Origin: Kitasatospora sp. CB01950
GTDB taxonomy: Bacteria; Actinomycetota; Actinomycetes; Streptomycetales; Streptomycetaceae
Direction: 5' to 3'
DNA length: 64,000 nt
Assembly: GCF_001905465.1 (NCBI RefSeq)
Contig: NZ_LISX01000003.1
Span: 205,125 to 269,124 of the forward strand
This document shows positions 9,230 through 18,032 of this stretch, piece after piece (the first letter of the stretch is position 1; the number at the start of each line of letters is the position of its first letter). The notes beneath the pieces are model-generated. The model had not been told where the DNA came from, made no database searches, and saw only the letters and a list, made by a program, of their open reading frames with translations. The translations under genes were made by a program, and so were the position numbers.

Positions 9230-10414
9230 ATGACCACCACACCGAACTCCGCTCCCCGCCGCCGCCGGACCCTCCTGCTGTCGGCCCTCGCCGTCCTCGC
9301 CGCCGGGGCGCTGACCGCCGGCCTGCTCGGTGCCGACGCCGCCGACCGGCAGGACCGGCTGCAGCGCGACGTCGACGCGCTCACCGCCCTCGGCGTCACC
9401 GGCGTACAGGCCCGCCTCACCACCCCCGGCCACCCCGACCGGACCGCCGTCGCCGGCGTCGCCGACATGACGTCCCGACAGCCTGTGCCTGCCGACGGCT
9501 ACTTCCGGATCGCCAGCGTCACCAAGGCCTTCGTGGCCACCGTCGTCCTGCAACTCGTCGGCGAGGGAAAGCTCTCACTGGACGACACGGTGGAGAGCCG
9601 ACTGCCCGGCGTGGTGGCCGGCAACGGCAACGACGGACGGACGATCACCGTCCGCGACCTGCTCCAGCACCGCAGCGGCCTGCACGACGACTACCCCGAC
9701 TACACCTCCGCCGACGACTTCCAGCAGCACCGCAACGACAGCACCACGGCCGCGCAGACCGTCGCCCGCGCCACCGCCCACCAGCCGGACTTCGCGCCCG
9801 GCGCCCAGTGGAGCTACAACAACACCGGCTACGTCCTGCTCGGCATGATCGTCGAACGGGTCACCGGACACCCCTGGCACCAGGAGGTGCACGACCGCAT
9901 CGTGCGCCCGCTCGCCCTCGACCACACCACCTGGCCCGGCACCGCCCCCGCCCTCCCGCAGCCGCACGCCGCCACCTACCAGCGCTTCACCGAGGGCGGC
10001 CCGCTGGTGGACGTCACCGAGCAGGTCGGCATGGGCGCCAACGGCGAGGCCGGCCTGATCTCCACCACCGCCGACCTCGACCGCTTCCTCACCGCCCTGC
10101 TCGGCGGCCGACTGCTCCCGCCCGCCCAACTCGCCCTGATGCAGCAGACGGTGGCGGTCGGCCAGGACTTCGAACAGCTGATGCCGGGCGCCCGCGACGG
10201 CCTCGGCCTGTTCTCCCGCCCGCTCTCCTGCGGCGGCCTCTACTGGGGCCACGAGGGCGGCGACGCCGGCTGGATCACCGCCACCGGCGTCACCGCCGAC
10301 GGCCGCCGCGCCGTCACGGCCTCGCTGTCGGGCGTCGTCATCGCCTCCCCGGACGACGTCGCCCGGATCGCCGAGGCCGAGAACCGCCTGGTGGACGACG
10401 CGCTGTGCTCATGA
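9230..10414 (+). CDS. serine hydrolase, beta-lactamase/D-Ala-D-Ala carboxypeptidase family
   Basis: A 394-residue exported or membrane-anchored enzyme of the class C beta-lactamase/DD-peptidase fold. An uncleaved-type hydrophobic segment covers about residues 13-34 after an Arg-rich start. The SxxK motif is Ser96-Lys99 (IASVTKAF), the YxN motif is in WSYNNTGY, and the third box is WGHEGG. The actual substrate (peptidoglycan peptide, ester or beta-lactam) cannot be decided. The ATG at 9230 is chosen since the extra upstream codons are not signal-like. Its position next to the kinase gene suggests cell-envelope sensing; that is inference. Confidence 0.9.
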   Translation: MTTTPNSAPRRRRTLLLSALAVLAAGALTAGLLGADAADRQDRLQRDVDALTALGVTGVQARLTTPGHPDRTAVAGVADMTSRQPVPADGYFRIASVTKAFVATVVLQLVGEGKLSLDDTVESRLPGVVAGNGNDGRTITVRDLLQHRSGLHDDYPDYTSADDFQQHRNDSTTAAQTVARATAHQPDFAPGAQWSYNNTGYVLLGMIVERVTGHPWHQEVHDRIVRPLALDHTTWPGTAPALPQPHAATYQRFTEGGPLVDVTEQVGMGANGEAGLISTTADLDRFLTALLGGRLLPPAQLALMQQTVAVGQDFEQLMPGARDGLGLFSRPLSCGGLYWGHEGGDAGWITATGVTADGRRAVTASLSGVVIASPDDVARIAEAENRLVDDALCS

Positions 10415-10643
10415 CCGGGGGTCGTCATGACCGGGGGCGCGACGCGGCCGTAGCGGCCGGTGAGCGGGGCGGTGCGGTCGGGGGCGTCCTCACGGCGGGG
10501 CGGCGTGGCCGTGGAGGTCGGTGCCGTCCTGACAGGCCCTCCGCGCGCGCCGCATAGCATCGGGACCGTCACACCGCCGTACCGGCACACTGCCGCACTG
10601 CCGTTCCGTCACACCGCCGCACGTCCCGCAGGAGTGTCCGCCC

Positions 10644-11684
10644 ATGCAGATCGACCTCGCCGCACCGCCGCTGCCCGCCACCGCACCCGCGCTGGCCCGC
10701 GAAGCCGAGGAACGCGGCGCCGGACGGTTCGTCCTGTCGGAGACCTCGCACAACCCGTTCCTGCAACTCGCCCGCGCCGCCGACCGCACCACCCGGATCG
10801 GCCTCGCGACCGGCGTCGCCATCGCCTTCGCCCGCACCCCGATGACACTCGCCTACGAGGCGTGGGGCCTGCACGAGAGCTCCGGCGGACGGGCGGCGAT
10901 CGGCCTCGGGACGCAGATCAAACCCCACATCGTCCGCCGCTTCGGCATGCCGTGGGACCGCCCCGCGGCCCGCATGCACGACTACCTGGCCGCCGTGCGG
11001 GCCGTCTGGCACAGCTGGCAGACCGGCGAACGCCTCGCCTTCCGGGGCGAGTTCTACCAGCACACCCTGATGACACCGGTCTTCGCGCCCGCCCCGCTGC
11101 CCTTCGAGCCCCCGCCGCTGCTGCTCGCCGGTGTCGGCCCGCTGATGACCGCCACCGCAGGCGCCGCCGCCGACGGCTTCCTCGCCCATCCCTTCGGCTC
11201 GCCGCAACACCTGGCCACCGCCGTCCTGCCGGCCGTCCGCGCCGCCCGCGCCAAGTCCGAGGCGGAGAACGCCCCGTGGACCGCCCGCCCGTTCGAAGTG
11301 GTCGCCAACGTCCTCGTCGCCACCGGCCGCACCGAGGAGGAATACCGCACCAACCTCCGCCTCGTCCGCGAACGCCTCGCCTTCTACGCCTCCACCCCCG
11401 CCTACCGCCCCGTCCTCGAAACCCACGGCTGGGCCGCCCTCCAGGACGAACTCCACCCCCTCTCCGTCCGCGGCCGCTGGCAAGAAATGGGCCACCTGAT
11501 CGACGACACCGTCCTCACCACCTTCGCCGTCACCGGCGACCCCACCACCGTCGCCCGCGAACTCCACCACCGCTACGCCCCCCTCGTCGACCGCCTCTGC
11601 CTCAGCGGCCCCGACGAAACGGACGCCGCCCCCCTGCTCGACGTCCTCTCGGCAGCGGGCGGAGCGAACCGGACAGCGTCCTGA
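10644..11684 (+). CDS. LLM-class F420-dependent oxidoreductase
   Basis: A 346-residue TIM-barrel oxidoreductase of the luciferase-like monooxygenase superfamily, resembling the actinobacterial F420-binding subgroup (TIGR03617 type). Recognisable segments are the strand-loop RIGLATGVAIAFARTPM, the glycine-rich GRAAIGLGTQIKPHIV and the late VTGDPTTVARELHHRYAP. AGGAG lies upstream of the ATG. The leader contains short GCCGCAC/CACACCGCC direct repeats (10568-10624). No partner gene is adjacent, so the substrate is unknown. Confidence 0.88.
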   Translation: MQIDLAAPPLPATAPALAREAEERGAGRFVLSETSHNPFLQLARAADRTTRIGLATGVAIAFARTPMTLAYEAWGLHESSGGRAAIGLGTQIKPHIVRRFGMPWDRPAARMHDYLAAVRAVWHSWQTGERLAFRGEFYQHTLMTPVFAPAPLPFEPPPLLLAGVGPLMTATAGAAADGFLAHPFGSPQHLATAVLPAVRAARAKSEAENAPWTARPFEVVANVLVATGRTEEEYRTNLRLVRERLAFYASTPAYRPVLETHGWAALQDELHPLSVRGRWQEMGHLIDDTVLTTFAVTGDPTTVARELHHRYAPLVDRLCLSGPDETDAAPLLDVLSAAGGANRTAS

Positions 11685-11693
11685 CAACGACGA

Positions 11694-12098
11694 TCAGTCG
11701 AGCGGAGACGGCCCGGTGATCCGTCGAACGTGCCACTCGCGGGTGTCCTCGGCGCGCACGACGTCCAGCCCGCCGAGGCGGAGTGCCCGCACCAGCGCCT
11801 CTTCCAGCATGTCGGTGGCGTCGTACAGCGAGGGGTTCGTCGTGTCCACGGGCCGGAACTCGTCGGCGTCCATCAATTCGTCCGTCACGCCCCACGACAC
11901 CGTGACGTGGTCGGCCACCTCGCCCGGCCGCCACGGGTCGTCACGGCGCAGTTGTACGCCAGGGGCACCGCTGCGCTCGGCGACCGGCAGAGCGAGCAGC
12001 CTGCACACCAGCCTGATCCGCTCGACCAGGTCGAGCGGCAGCTCCATCTCCTCGGGTGTGCGGCCCCTGAAGTTCGCGTCCGTGCCCGTGTCCGTCAT
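11694..12098 (-). CDS. hypothetical protein, 134 residues
   Basis: I do not recognise the family. The protein is acidic and soluble, with no signal or membrane segment. It contains WRPGEVADHVTVSWGVTDEL and a helical C-terminal half (DMLEEALVRALRLGG). Third codon positions are strongly G/C, supporting a real gene. The start is uncertain: ATG at 12098 is used, but a GTG seven codons upstream is also open and neither has a good ribosome site. It is convergent with the LLM gene, 9 bp apart. Confidence 0.65.
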   Translation of the reverse strand: MTDTGTDANFRGRTPEEMELPLDLVERIRLVCRLLALPVAERSGAPGVQLRRDDPWRPGEVADHVTVSWGVTDELMDADEFRPVDTTNPSLYDATDMLEEALVRALRLGGLDVVRAEDTREWHVRRITGPSPLD

Positions 12099-12281
12099 GC
12101 CGACCAGCGTCCCCCACACGCACGGACGTGCGGGGGTGAACGCCGGAATCCGGCGGCGGCCTCGACCGCGAACTGCACGCTCGTCCGTCCCCGCTCATGA
12201 GACGGCCCCCGTACCCGCCGTGAGCTCCGTGCTGACTGTCGTGCCAACGTTCTGACTGGCAGTCGGCGCCTCCGCTGCGTC

Positions 12282-13079
12282 CTACTCCTCCGGCTCCCAG
12301 GCGCGGAGCAGGTCGAGCAGCCCGGCGTCTCCGTCCACGCGCAGGGAGTTGGCCGGGATACGGTCGTACATGTAGATGACCAGCTCACTGGCCGTGCCGT
12401 GGACGGAGGCGCCGGCCGCGTCCGCGTCCTCGCCGGGGGTGGCCGTGGGCGCGGGGATGCGGGTGGTGCGTGCGCCGTCGCCGTCGACCGTGAGGCGCCA
12501 GGAGCGGCCCTCGGTGGCGTGGAAGTCGAAGGCGGTGGGCTTGTGCGGCCAGGCGGCCGGCGTGGCGCAGACGGTGAACAGGAACTCCTCCACGCCGTCG
12601 AGTGCCACGTCGAGCGGCAGCGCCTGCGGGGCGCCCGCGGAGACCTGGACGTCGTACGTGTGCATCGCGGTCTCCTGGACCCGGTGCCGGGCGACACCGC
12701 CGGCGGTGACCGGCGACTGCGACACCGGCCACCACGTCCAGCAACCGGCCTCCGGCCCGGCCTCGCGCAGGGCGCTCAGCAGAAGCTCCGTCGACGCGGC
12801 CAGCCAGGCCAGCAGCGCCGCACGCTCCTGCGGCACCTCCAGCGCGGCGCGCGCAGCGACCGCCTCGGCCGGGGGACCGTCGGCGGGCCCCGCACCGACG
12901 ACGGCGGCCCAGAAACGGTCTCCCCCACCCAGGTGCTTCACCAGATCGAACAGCGTCCACCCGGGGCAGGTCGGCACCGGCGCGTCGAGATCCGGCGCGG
13001 CGGCGACCTCGGCGCGGAAGGCGGTCGACCGCTCGTCGATCAGTCGCAGCAGGTCGGGAAACTCAAGATTCTTTTGCAC
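12282..13079 (-). CDS. maleylpyruvate isomerase-type (DinB-like) protein, copy 1
   Basis: A 265-residue member of the actinobacterial maleylpyruvate isomerase N-terminal/DinB-like superfamily (TIGR03083 type). Members are metal-binding four-helix bundles, some mycothiol-dependent. Seen here: VPTCPGWTLFDLVKHLGGGDRFW (metal-site His near residue 49) and HRVQETAMHTYDVQ (second and third His positions). A C-terminal sterol-carrier-like domain ends the protein (VHGTASELVIYMYDRIP). A paralogue with the same architecture lies 42 kb downstream (54697-55461). The substrate is unknown. Confidence 0.85.
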   Translation of the reverse strand: MQKNLEFPDLLRLIDERSTAFRAEVAAAPDLDAPVPTCPGWTLFDLVKHLGGGDRFWAAVVGAGPADGPPAEAVAARAALEVPQERAALLAWLAASTELLLSALREAGPEAGCWTWWPVSQSPVTAGGVARHRVQETAMHTYDVQVSAGAPQALPLDVALDGVEEFLFTVCATPAAWPHKPTAFDFHATEGRSWRLTVDGDGARTTRIPAPTATPGEDADAAGASVHGTASELVIYMYDRIPANSLRVDGDAGLLDLLRAWEPEE

Positions 13080-13199
13080 GCCGGATGTCTACCACCGGCC
13101 CCCGGTGACCGGACAGCGATTTTCCCGGCCCGCCGAGAGCACGCACCAGACGCCGCGGGGCTGCGGCGCGGGTTCGAAGACAGGCCCTAGCCTGGCGGG

Positions 13200-14519
13200 A
13201 TGAGCGAGGAGCAGCAGCACAGCGGGAGGCGTCGGCGGCCGCGGTACCGGGCGCTGTCGCCGTTGCGGGAGCACCTGCGGGAGTCGTTCTGGTTCGCGCC
13301 GCTGGTGACGTGCGTGGGCGCGGTGCTGCTGGCGGGGCTGACGGATCTCATCGACCGGGAGATCTTCGCGGAGGCCACCGCCGAGCAGACGGCCGACACC
13401 CTGCTGTCGTTCACGTCCGCGGCGAAGAGCGTGGTGTCGACGGTCAGTTCGGCGATGCTGACGTTCATCGGCGTGGTGTTCTCGATCTCGCTGGTGTCGC
13501 TGCAGATGGCGGCGGGTCAGATGAGCCCCCGGGTGCTGCGCCTGTACGTGCGCAGCCGGCTGACGAAGGCGACGTTCTCGACCTGCCTGGCGACGTTCGT
13601 CTTCACGCTGCTGGTGCAGCTCGGCTACGACGAGACCACCGATCCGACGCGCGCCGTCTCGGTGCCGATCGTCTCGACGGTGGTGGCGCTCGTCCTGGTG
13701 ATGCTGAGCCTGGCGCTGTTCGTGCTGTACGTGCAGGCGACGCTGCGGCTGCTGCGGGTGCCGCACGTGATCGACCGGGTCACCCGGGAGTCGCTGCAGG
13801 TGCTGCTGGCGTACCGCTGGCTCGCCCCGGAGCTCGCGGACGGCCCGGCTCCGCAGGGGCCGACGCTGCTGCACGAAGGGCGGGCCGGCGTGCTGCGGGA
13901 CGTCAACATCCGCCGCCTGGTGCGGGTGGCGCGGCGGCACGGGACGGTGCTGCACCTGGTGCCGCGGATCGGCGACTTCATCGCGCCCGGCACCCCGACC
14001 GTGCTGGTCGCCGGCGGCACCCCGCCCCGGCCGGGCTGGATCACCACCGCGCTGAACGTCGGCGTGGACCGCACCATGCACCAGGACCTCGGCTTCGGCT
14101 TCCGCCAGCTCGTCGACATCGCCATCCGCGCCCTGTCGCCCGCCGTCAACGACCCCACCACCGCCGTGCAGGCCGTCGACCGCATCCATCAGCTGCTCGC
14201 CGTCCTCGCCCCGCTGCACCTCGGCGAGCTGCGCCACCGGGACGCGGACGGCGCGGTGCGGCTGGTGCAGCCGGTGCCGGACTGGGAGGCGACGGTGGAC
14301 CTGGCGTTCACCGAGATCCGGATCTGCGGGGCCGGCCAGCCCCAGGTCACCCGCCGCCTGGTCGCCGCCCTGGACGACCTGCTGCGGATCGTCCCCGAAC
14401 CGCGGCGCGCCCCGCTGCTGAACCAGCGCCGGCTGCTGGAACGGGCCGTCACCGCGTCCGTCCCGGACGAGCAGAACCGGGCGTTCGCGCTCACCCCCGA
14501 CCGCCAGGGCATCGGCTGA
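13200..14519 (+). CDS. DUF2254 membrane protein
   Basis: A 439-residue predicted membrane protein of the DUF2254 family, function unknown. It has an Arg-rich start, a transmembrane segment near residues 33-50, the conserved block SFTSAAKSVVSTVSSAMLTF and GVVFSISLVSLQMAAGQMSP near residues 75-115, then two further membrane segments near 120-180 and a soluble C-terminal half (RQLVDIAIRALSPAVNDP). A TAGCCT box lies only a few bases upstream of the ATG with no ribosome site, suggesting a leaderless transcript. Confidence 0.9.
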   Translation: MSEEQQHSGRRRRPRYRALSPLREHLRESFWFAPLVTCVGAVLLAGLTDLIDREIFAEATAEQTADTLLSFTSAAKSVVSTVSSAMLTFIGVVFSISLVSLQMAAGQMSPRVLRLYVRSRLTKATFSTCLATFVFTLLVQLGYDETTDPTRAVSVPIVSTVVALVLVMLSLALFVLYVQATLRLLRVPHVIDRVTRESLQVLLAYRWLAPELADGPAPQGPTLLHEGRAGVLRDVNIRRLVRVARRHGTVLHLVPRIGDFIAPGTPTVLVAGGTPPRPGWITTALNVGVDRTMHQDLGFGFRQLVDIAIRALSPAVNDPTTAVQAVDRIHQLLAVLAPLHLGELRHRDADGAVRLVQPVPDWEATVDLAFTEIRICGAGQPQVTRRLVAALDDLLRIVPEPRRAPLLNQRRLLERAVTASVPDEQNRAFALTPDRQGIG

Positions 14520-14527
14520 GACCCGGC

Positions 14528-14618
14528 ACGGCCCCGAAGCAGGACCCCCGGGAGCGCCAGACCCCGAAAGCGCCGGGCCCCGAAAGCGCAGGACCCCGAG
14601 AGCGCAGGACCCCCGAAA
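14528..14618 (+). repeat. degenerate tandem repeat, unit about 16-18 bp
   Basis: Four to five copies of a unit close to GACCCCGAAAGCGCAG lie just downstream of the DUF2254 gene and before its terminator. They are noncoding and of no known role. Confidence 0.7.
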
Positions 14619-14622
14619 ACGG

Positions 14623-14657
14623 CGGATCCGCCCGGGAGGAGCTCCCGGGCGGATCCG
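14623..14657. terminator. bidirectional terminator, 16-bp perfect stem
   Basis: CGGATCCGCCCGGGAG pairs perfectly with CTCCCGGGCGGATCCG across a 3-nt loop, between the convergent DUF2254 and CtaG-like genes. Confidence 0.88.
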
Positions 14658-14669
14658 AAGAAACGACGA

Positions 14670-15647
14670 TCAGCTGGTGGCACTGCGGTTCAGTGAGGCC
14701 AGGTACTGGTTGTACGCCACCAGCTCGGCGTCGCCGTCGCGGTCGGCGGCACGGTCGCGGCGGCGGGCCTGCCGCTCCTCGGACTTGGCCCACTGGAGGG
14801 TGAGCGCGATCAGCACGATCGCGGTGGGGATCTCGCCGAACGCCCAGGTGATGCCGCCGGCGAGCTGCTGGTCGGCGTGCAGGTCGGTGCCGGGGGGCGC
14901 CGTCGCGCCGGAGAAGGTGGTGACGAGCTGCCCGGAAGCCATCATCACGGCCACGCCGAAGAACGCGTGGAACGGCATGCCCATGAACAGTTCCAGAATC
15001 CGCATCACGAAGCCGGGGCGGTGCGGGCCCGGGTCGACGCCCATGATCGGCCAGAAGAACAGCAGGCCGACGGCGAGGAAGTGCAGCATCATCGCCAGGT
15101 GCCCGAGCTGGTACTGCATCAGCCAGTCGAACAGCGGGGTGAAGTACAGCCCGTACAGGCTCGCGATGAAGATCGGGATGGTGTACGCGGGGTGCGAGAC
15201 GATCCGGACCAGGCGGCTGTGCAGCAGCGCGACCAGCAGCTCGCGCGGGCCGCGGCCGCTGCCCTTGCGGGCCGGACGCAGCGAACGCAGCGTGAGCGTG
15301 ATCGGCGCGCCGAGCAGCAGCAGGATCGGCGACAGCATGGACAGCACCATGTGCTGGATCATGTGGGCGCTGAACAGCACCATGCCGAAGTCGTTGAGCT
15401 TGGTGTTGGTGACCAGGAACACCGTGCCGACACCGGCGGTCCAGGCCACCATCCGGCCGACCGGCCACTTGTCCCCGCGCCGCCACAGCCGGACGGCCCC
15501 GGCCAGGTACAGGCCGAAGAGGAGCCCGCAGAAAGCCAGGTACGGCCAGTCCGGCGACCACCCGATCGCGTTCGAGAAGGAGTAGGGCGGCAGAGGGCTA
15601 CCGCCGTGGTGGTGCATCCCGGCCATGCCGTCCATGCCGTCGCCCAT
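14670..15647 (-). CDS. CtaG-like cytochrome c oxidase assembly / copper membrane protein
   Basis: A 325-residue polytopic membrane protein matching the Caa3_CtaG family, associated with cytochrome oxidase assembly and copper handling. The N-terminus is Met/His-rich (GMDGMAGMHHHGG), a possible metal ligand. About seven hydrophobic segments follow, with conserved His in AHMIQHMVLSMLSP and HLAMMLHFLAVG, and FMGMPFHAFFGVA late in the protein. The first ATG is taken; several in-frame Met codons follow, so the exact start is uncertain. Confidence 0.88.
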   Translation of the reverse strand: MGDGMDGMAGMHHHGGSPLPPYSFSNAIGWSPDWPYLAFCGLLFGLYLAGAVRLWRRGDKWPVGRMVAWTAGVGTVFLVTNTKLNDFGMVLFSAHMIQHMVLSMLSPILLLLGAPITLTLRSLRPARKGSGRGPRELLVALLHSRLVRIVSHPAYTIPIFIASLYGLYFTPLFDWLMQYQLGHLAMMLHFLAVGLLFFWPIMGVDPGPHRPGFVMRILELFMGMPFHAFFGVAVMMASGQLVTTFSGATAPPGTDLHADQQLAGGITWAFGEIPTAIVLIALTLQWAKSEERQARRRDRAADRDGDAELVAYNQYLASLNRSATS

Positions 15648-15888
15648 CGGGCGGCCCCGCTTTCGTCATGCCGTCCGCCGCCGCGTCGCCGCGCCGCCGG
15701 TGAGGTCCGTTCCGGCCCCGGTCGGCCCGGGTCCGGTTTGCTCCGGTTTCGTTTCGTTCGGACCCAAGCCTAGGCGGCGCTTACGAATCGTCGGCCAGCG
15801 CCCCCGGGGACCCGCCTCCGCCGGGTGCGCCGGCACCGGTCCGCCAGCACCCTGTCGGCCGTCACCCACGACGTGCACAATCACCCGT

Positions 15889-16977
15889 ATGACGACTGCC
15901 ACACCCCCGCGCGCCACGCCCGGCGGCCTCGCGCTGGGCTTTCTGACGGGCGGGGTGATCGGCGGGTCGCTGGCCGCCTTCATCGGGGGGTGCATCGTCG
16001 GGAAGGCGTCGCTCGTCGTCACGGGGCTGGCCCTGCCCGCGGCGTACGGCCTGCTGTTCTTTCTCGGCACGCTGCCGCGCCGCGCCCGCGACAGGGCCGC
16101 CGTGCCGCGGACGGCGCTCGCGATGATCGAGAGCCGGGAGGCCGTCGCCGGGGAGGCCACCGAGGTGCCGGTGCGGTTCGATCTGACCGTCGCTCCGGAC
16201 GACGGGCCCGCGTACCGCGTCGCGATCCGGCAGGGCGTCCACCTCTCCGAGCTTCCCGACTACCGCCCGCGCGGGATCGTGGTGGTCGAGTACGAGCCCG
16301 AACGGCCGTGGAAGGTCCGGATCGTGACCCGGCCGACACCGGCCTGGGAGGAACGGGCCGCCGACGCGCACCTGGACTCGGCGCCCGGCCCGGCCATGAC
16401 GGGCGACGCCCGGAAAGGCTGCGTCGGCGGGGTCCTCACCGTGCTCGGCCTGCTGTTCGGCGCGGCCTCCGTGCTCCTGCTGTCCGGCGCCGACCCGTTC
16501 GGCCCCGACGCGTCCGGCGCCGCGCCGCAACCGTCCGGCACCGTCGTGTCGTCCACCACCACCGTCACCTCGTCCACCACCGTGACGTCGGCCACCGGAA
16601 CGGTCGCCCTCGGGGCGGGCCGATCCATGCTCGACCAGGGCGAACTGCGCACCGCCGTCGAGTCGTTGACGCAGGACGCGGAGAATCGCCGGGCGCTCAC
16701 CGTCGTCGTCCAGGAGCGCCTGCTGACGATCGTCTTCGCGCCCGCCGGCGGGCAGGTCGCCGGGTTCGACCCGCGGGCGCTGCCGTTCGACCGGGTCGCC
16801 GCGCTGGTCGAGGACGCCGGCACCACCCTCGGCACCGGCTCCCCGCAGAGCTGGCAGTTGACCGCCGACGGCCTCACCGGCAGGCTCACCCTCCGGGTCA
16901 TGGTGACCGGCGACCGGGGCGCGGGCAGCCTGGAGGCGGACGGGCAGGGCAACGTCCTGCGGCGCAACGGCAGTTGA
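15889..16977 (+). CDS. hypothetical membrane protein with C-terminal extracytoplasmic domain
   Basis: I do not recognise this 362-residue protein. Two hydrophobic segments lie near residues 13-60, then a soluble segment resembling a bacterial surface-protein beta module (VPVRFDLTVAPDDGPAYRV). A third membrane segment lies near 185-205 (GGVLTVLGLLFGAASVLLL). A Ser/Thr-rich linker (about 215-245) follows, and then a C-terminal domain of about 120 residues. The next gene begins 28 bp later and is also an unknown membrane protein, so they may form an operon. Confidence 0.75.
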   Translation: MTTATPPRATPGGLALGFLTGGVIGGSLAAFIGGCIVGKASLVVTGLALPAAYGLLFFLGTLPRRARDRAAVPRTALAMIESREAVAGEATEVPVRFDLTVAPDDGPAYRVAIRQGVHLSELPDYRPRGIVVVEYEPERPWKVRIVTRPTPAWEERAADAHLDSAPGPAMTGDARKGCVGGVLTVLGLLFGAASVLLLSGADPFGPDASGAAPQPSGTVVSSTTTVTSSTTVTSATGTVALGAGRSMLDQGELRTAVESLTQDAENRRALTVVVQERLLTIVFAPAGGQVAGFDPRALPFDRVAALVEDAGTTLGTGSPQSWQLTADGLTGRLTLRVMVTGDRGAGSLEADGQGNVLRRNGS

Positions 16978-17005
16978 CCGGATCGGGGGGGATGGGGAAC
17001 GGGGG

Positions 17006-17881
17006 ATGGGACACATGGGGTGGCACGAGTGGCTGGTGCTGTGGTGCGCGGTGTGGGGCGCGGCGGCGCTGGTCGGGGTCGGCATGTCGCTGGCCGGCCT
17101 GACCAAGGCGCAGCGGACGGTCCGGCTCACCGGGCGGATCGAGCGGGTGCGGGCGCCACGGCACGGCGGGTCGCGGCTGGGCGGGATATCGGTGGTGGTC
17201 AGCTACCGCGACCCGGCCTCCGGACAGGAGGTCACCGTGACGAACGACGGCGAGCGCGGCGAGATGATCACCGCGGCGTGGGAGGGCCGCGAGATCGGCG
17301 TCAGCCATCCGCGGGGCCGACCGCACGCCTACCGGTTCTCCAACGCCCCCGAGCAGCCGTCGCGCGGACTCGGCCGGCCTGCCTTCGCGCTCTTCCTGGT
17401 CTACGTCGGGCTGGTGGTCCTCGTCGCGATCGACCGGGGGTGGCCGTGGGCGCTGATCGGCTCCGGCGGGCCGCCGGCGATCCTCGGCGCCGTCCAACTG
17501 CCCTGGGCGGTCCGTGTCAGGAACAACCGCCTCGACAGACTGACCGCGATGGAGACCGTGCCGGGCCGGGTCGTCGCCGTCCTCAAGGACATCAGCGTCG
17601 ACCAGGACGACGGCCCCATCACCACGATCACCCCGGTGGTCTCCTTCACCACCCACCAGGGCACTGCCGTCACCGCCCACTGCACCTCCCACCTCCCGCA
17701 CCCCGCAGGCGCGTACGACCGTGACGTCACGGTCCACTACACGGCCGCCGACCCGGCCGACTTCACCCTGGACCGGGCCGCCGAACACCACTCGGAGAAG
17801 CTGGCCGTGGCCATCCACGCCCTGGCGGTAGCCCTGCTGGCGGCGACGGCCGTGGCGGGAGCAGTGCTCCTCCGCAGGTGA
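17006..17881 (+). CDS. DUF3592-like membrane protein
   Basis: A 291-residue membrane protein built from two similar halves. Each half has hydrophobic segments followed by a beta-rich segment (TGRIERVRAP, then VVVSYRDPASGQEVTV; and GRVVAVLKDIS, then TPVVSFTTHQGTAVTA). This resembles DUF3592 proteins, whose function is unknown. A final hydrophobic helix ends in Arg-Arg. The likely start is the ATG after a purine-rich GGGGGATGGG run. Confidence 0.75.
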   Translation: MGHMGWHEWLVLWCAVWGAAALVGVGMSLAGLTKAQRTVRLTGRIERVRAPRHGGSRLGGISVVVSYRDPASGQEVTVTNDGERGEMITAAWEGREIGVSHPRGRPHAYRFSNAPEQPSRGLGRPAFALFLVYVGLVVLVAIDRGWPWALIGSGGPPAILGAVQLPWAVRVRNNRLDRLTAMETVPGRVVAVLKDISVDQDDGPITTITPVVSFTTHQGTAVTAHCTSHLPHPAGAYDRDVTVHYTAADPADFTLDRAAEHHSEKLAVAIHALAVALLAATAVAGAVLLRR

Positions 17882-18032
17882 GTCGGCTCTCCGGGAAGGG
17901 CGCTCTCGTTCCTGCGGCCGGCGATGCCGACGATCCGGCCGACACGGGCCGGCCCCCGGGGTGCCGGAGATCTCGCACGCGCCTTGGCGGAGGCCCTTCC
18001 CGTCTGGCGGTGAAGCCGCCGCTGGCGTGGGG

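Noticed and set aside
7330..9468. A single long frame apparently joining the response regulator to upstream sequence
   Set aside because: Only the last 214 codons encode a real protein; the rest is antisense or out of frame with the kinase gene, which is complete in another frame.
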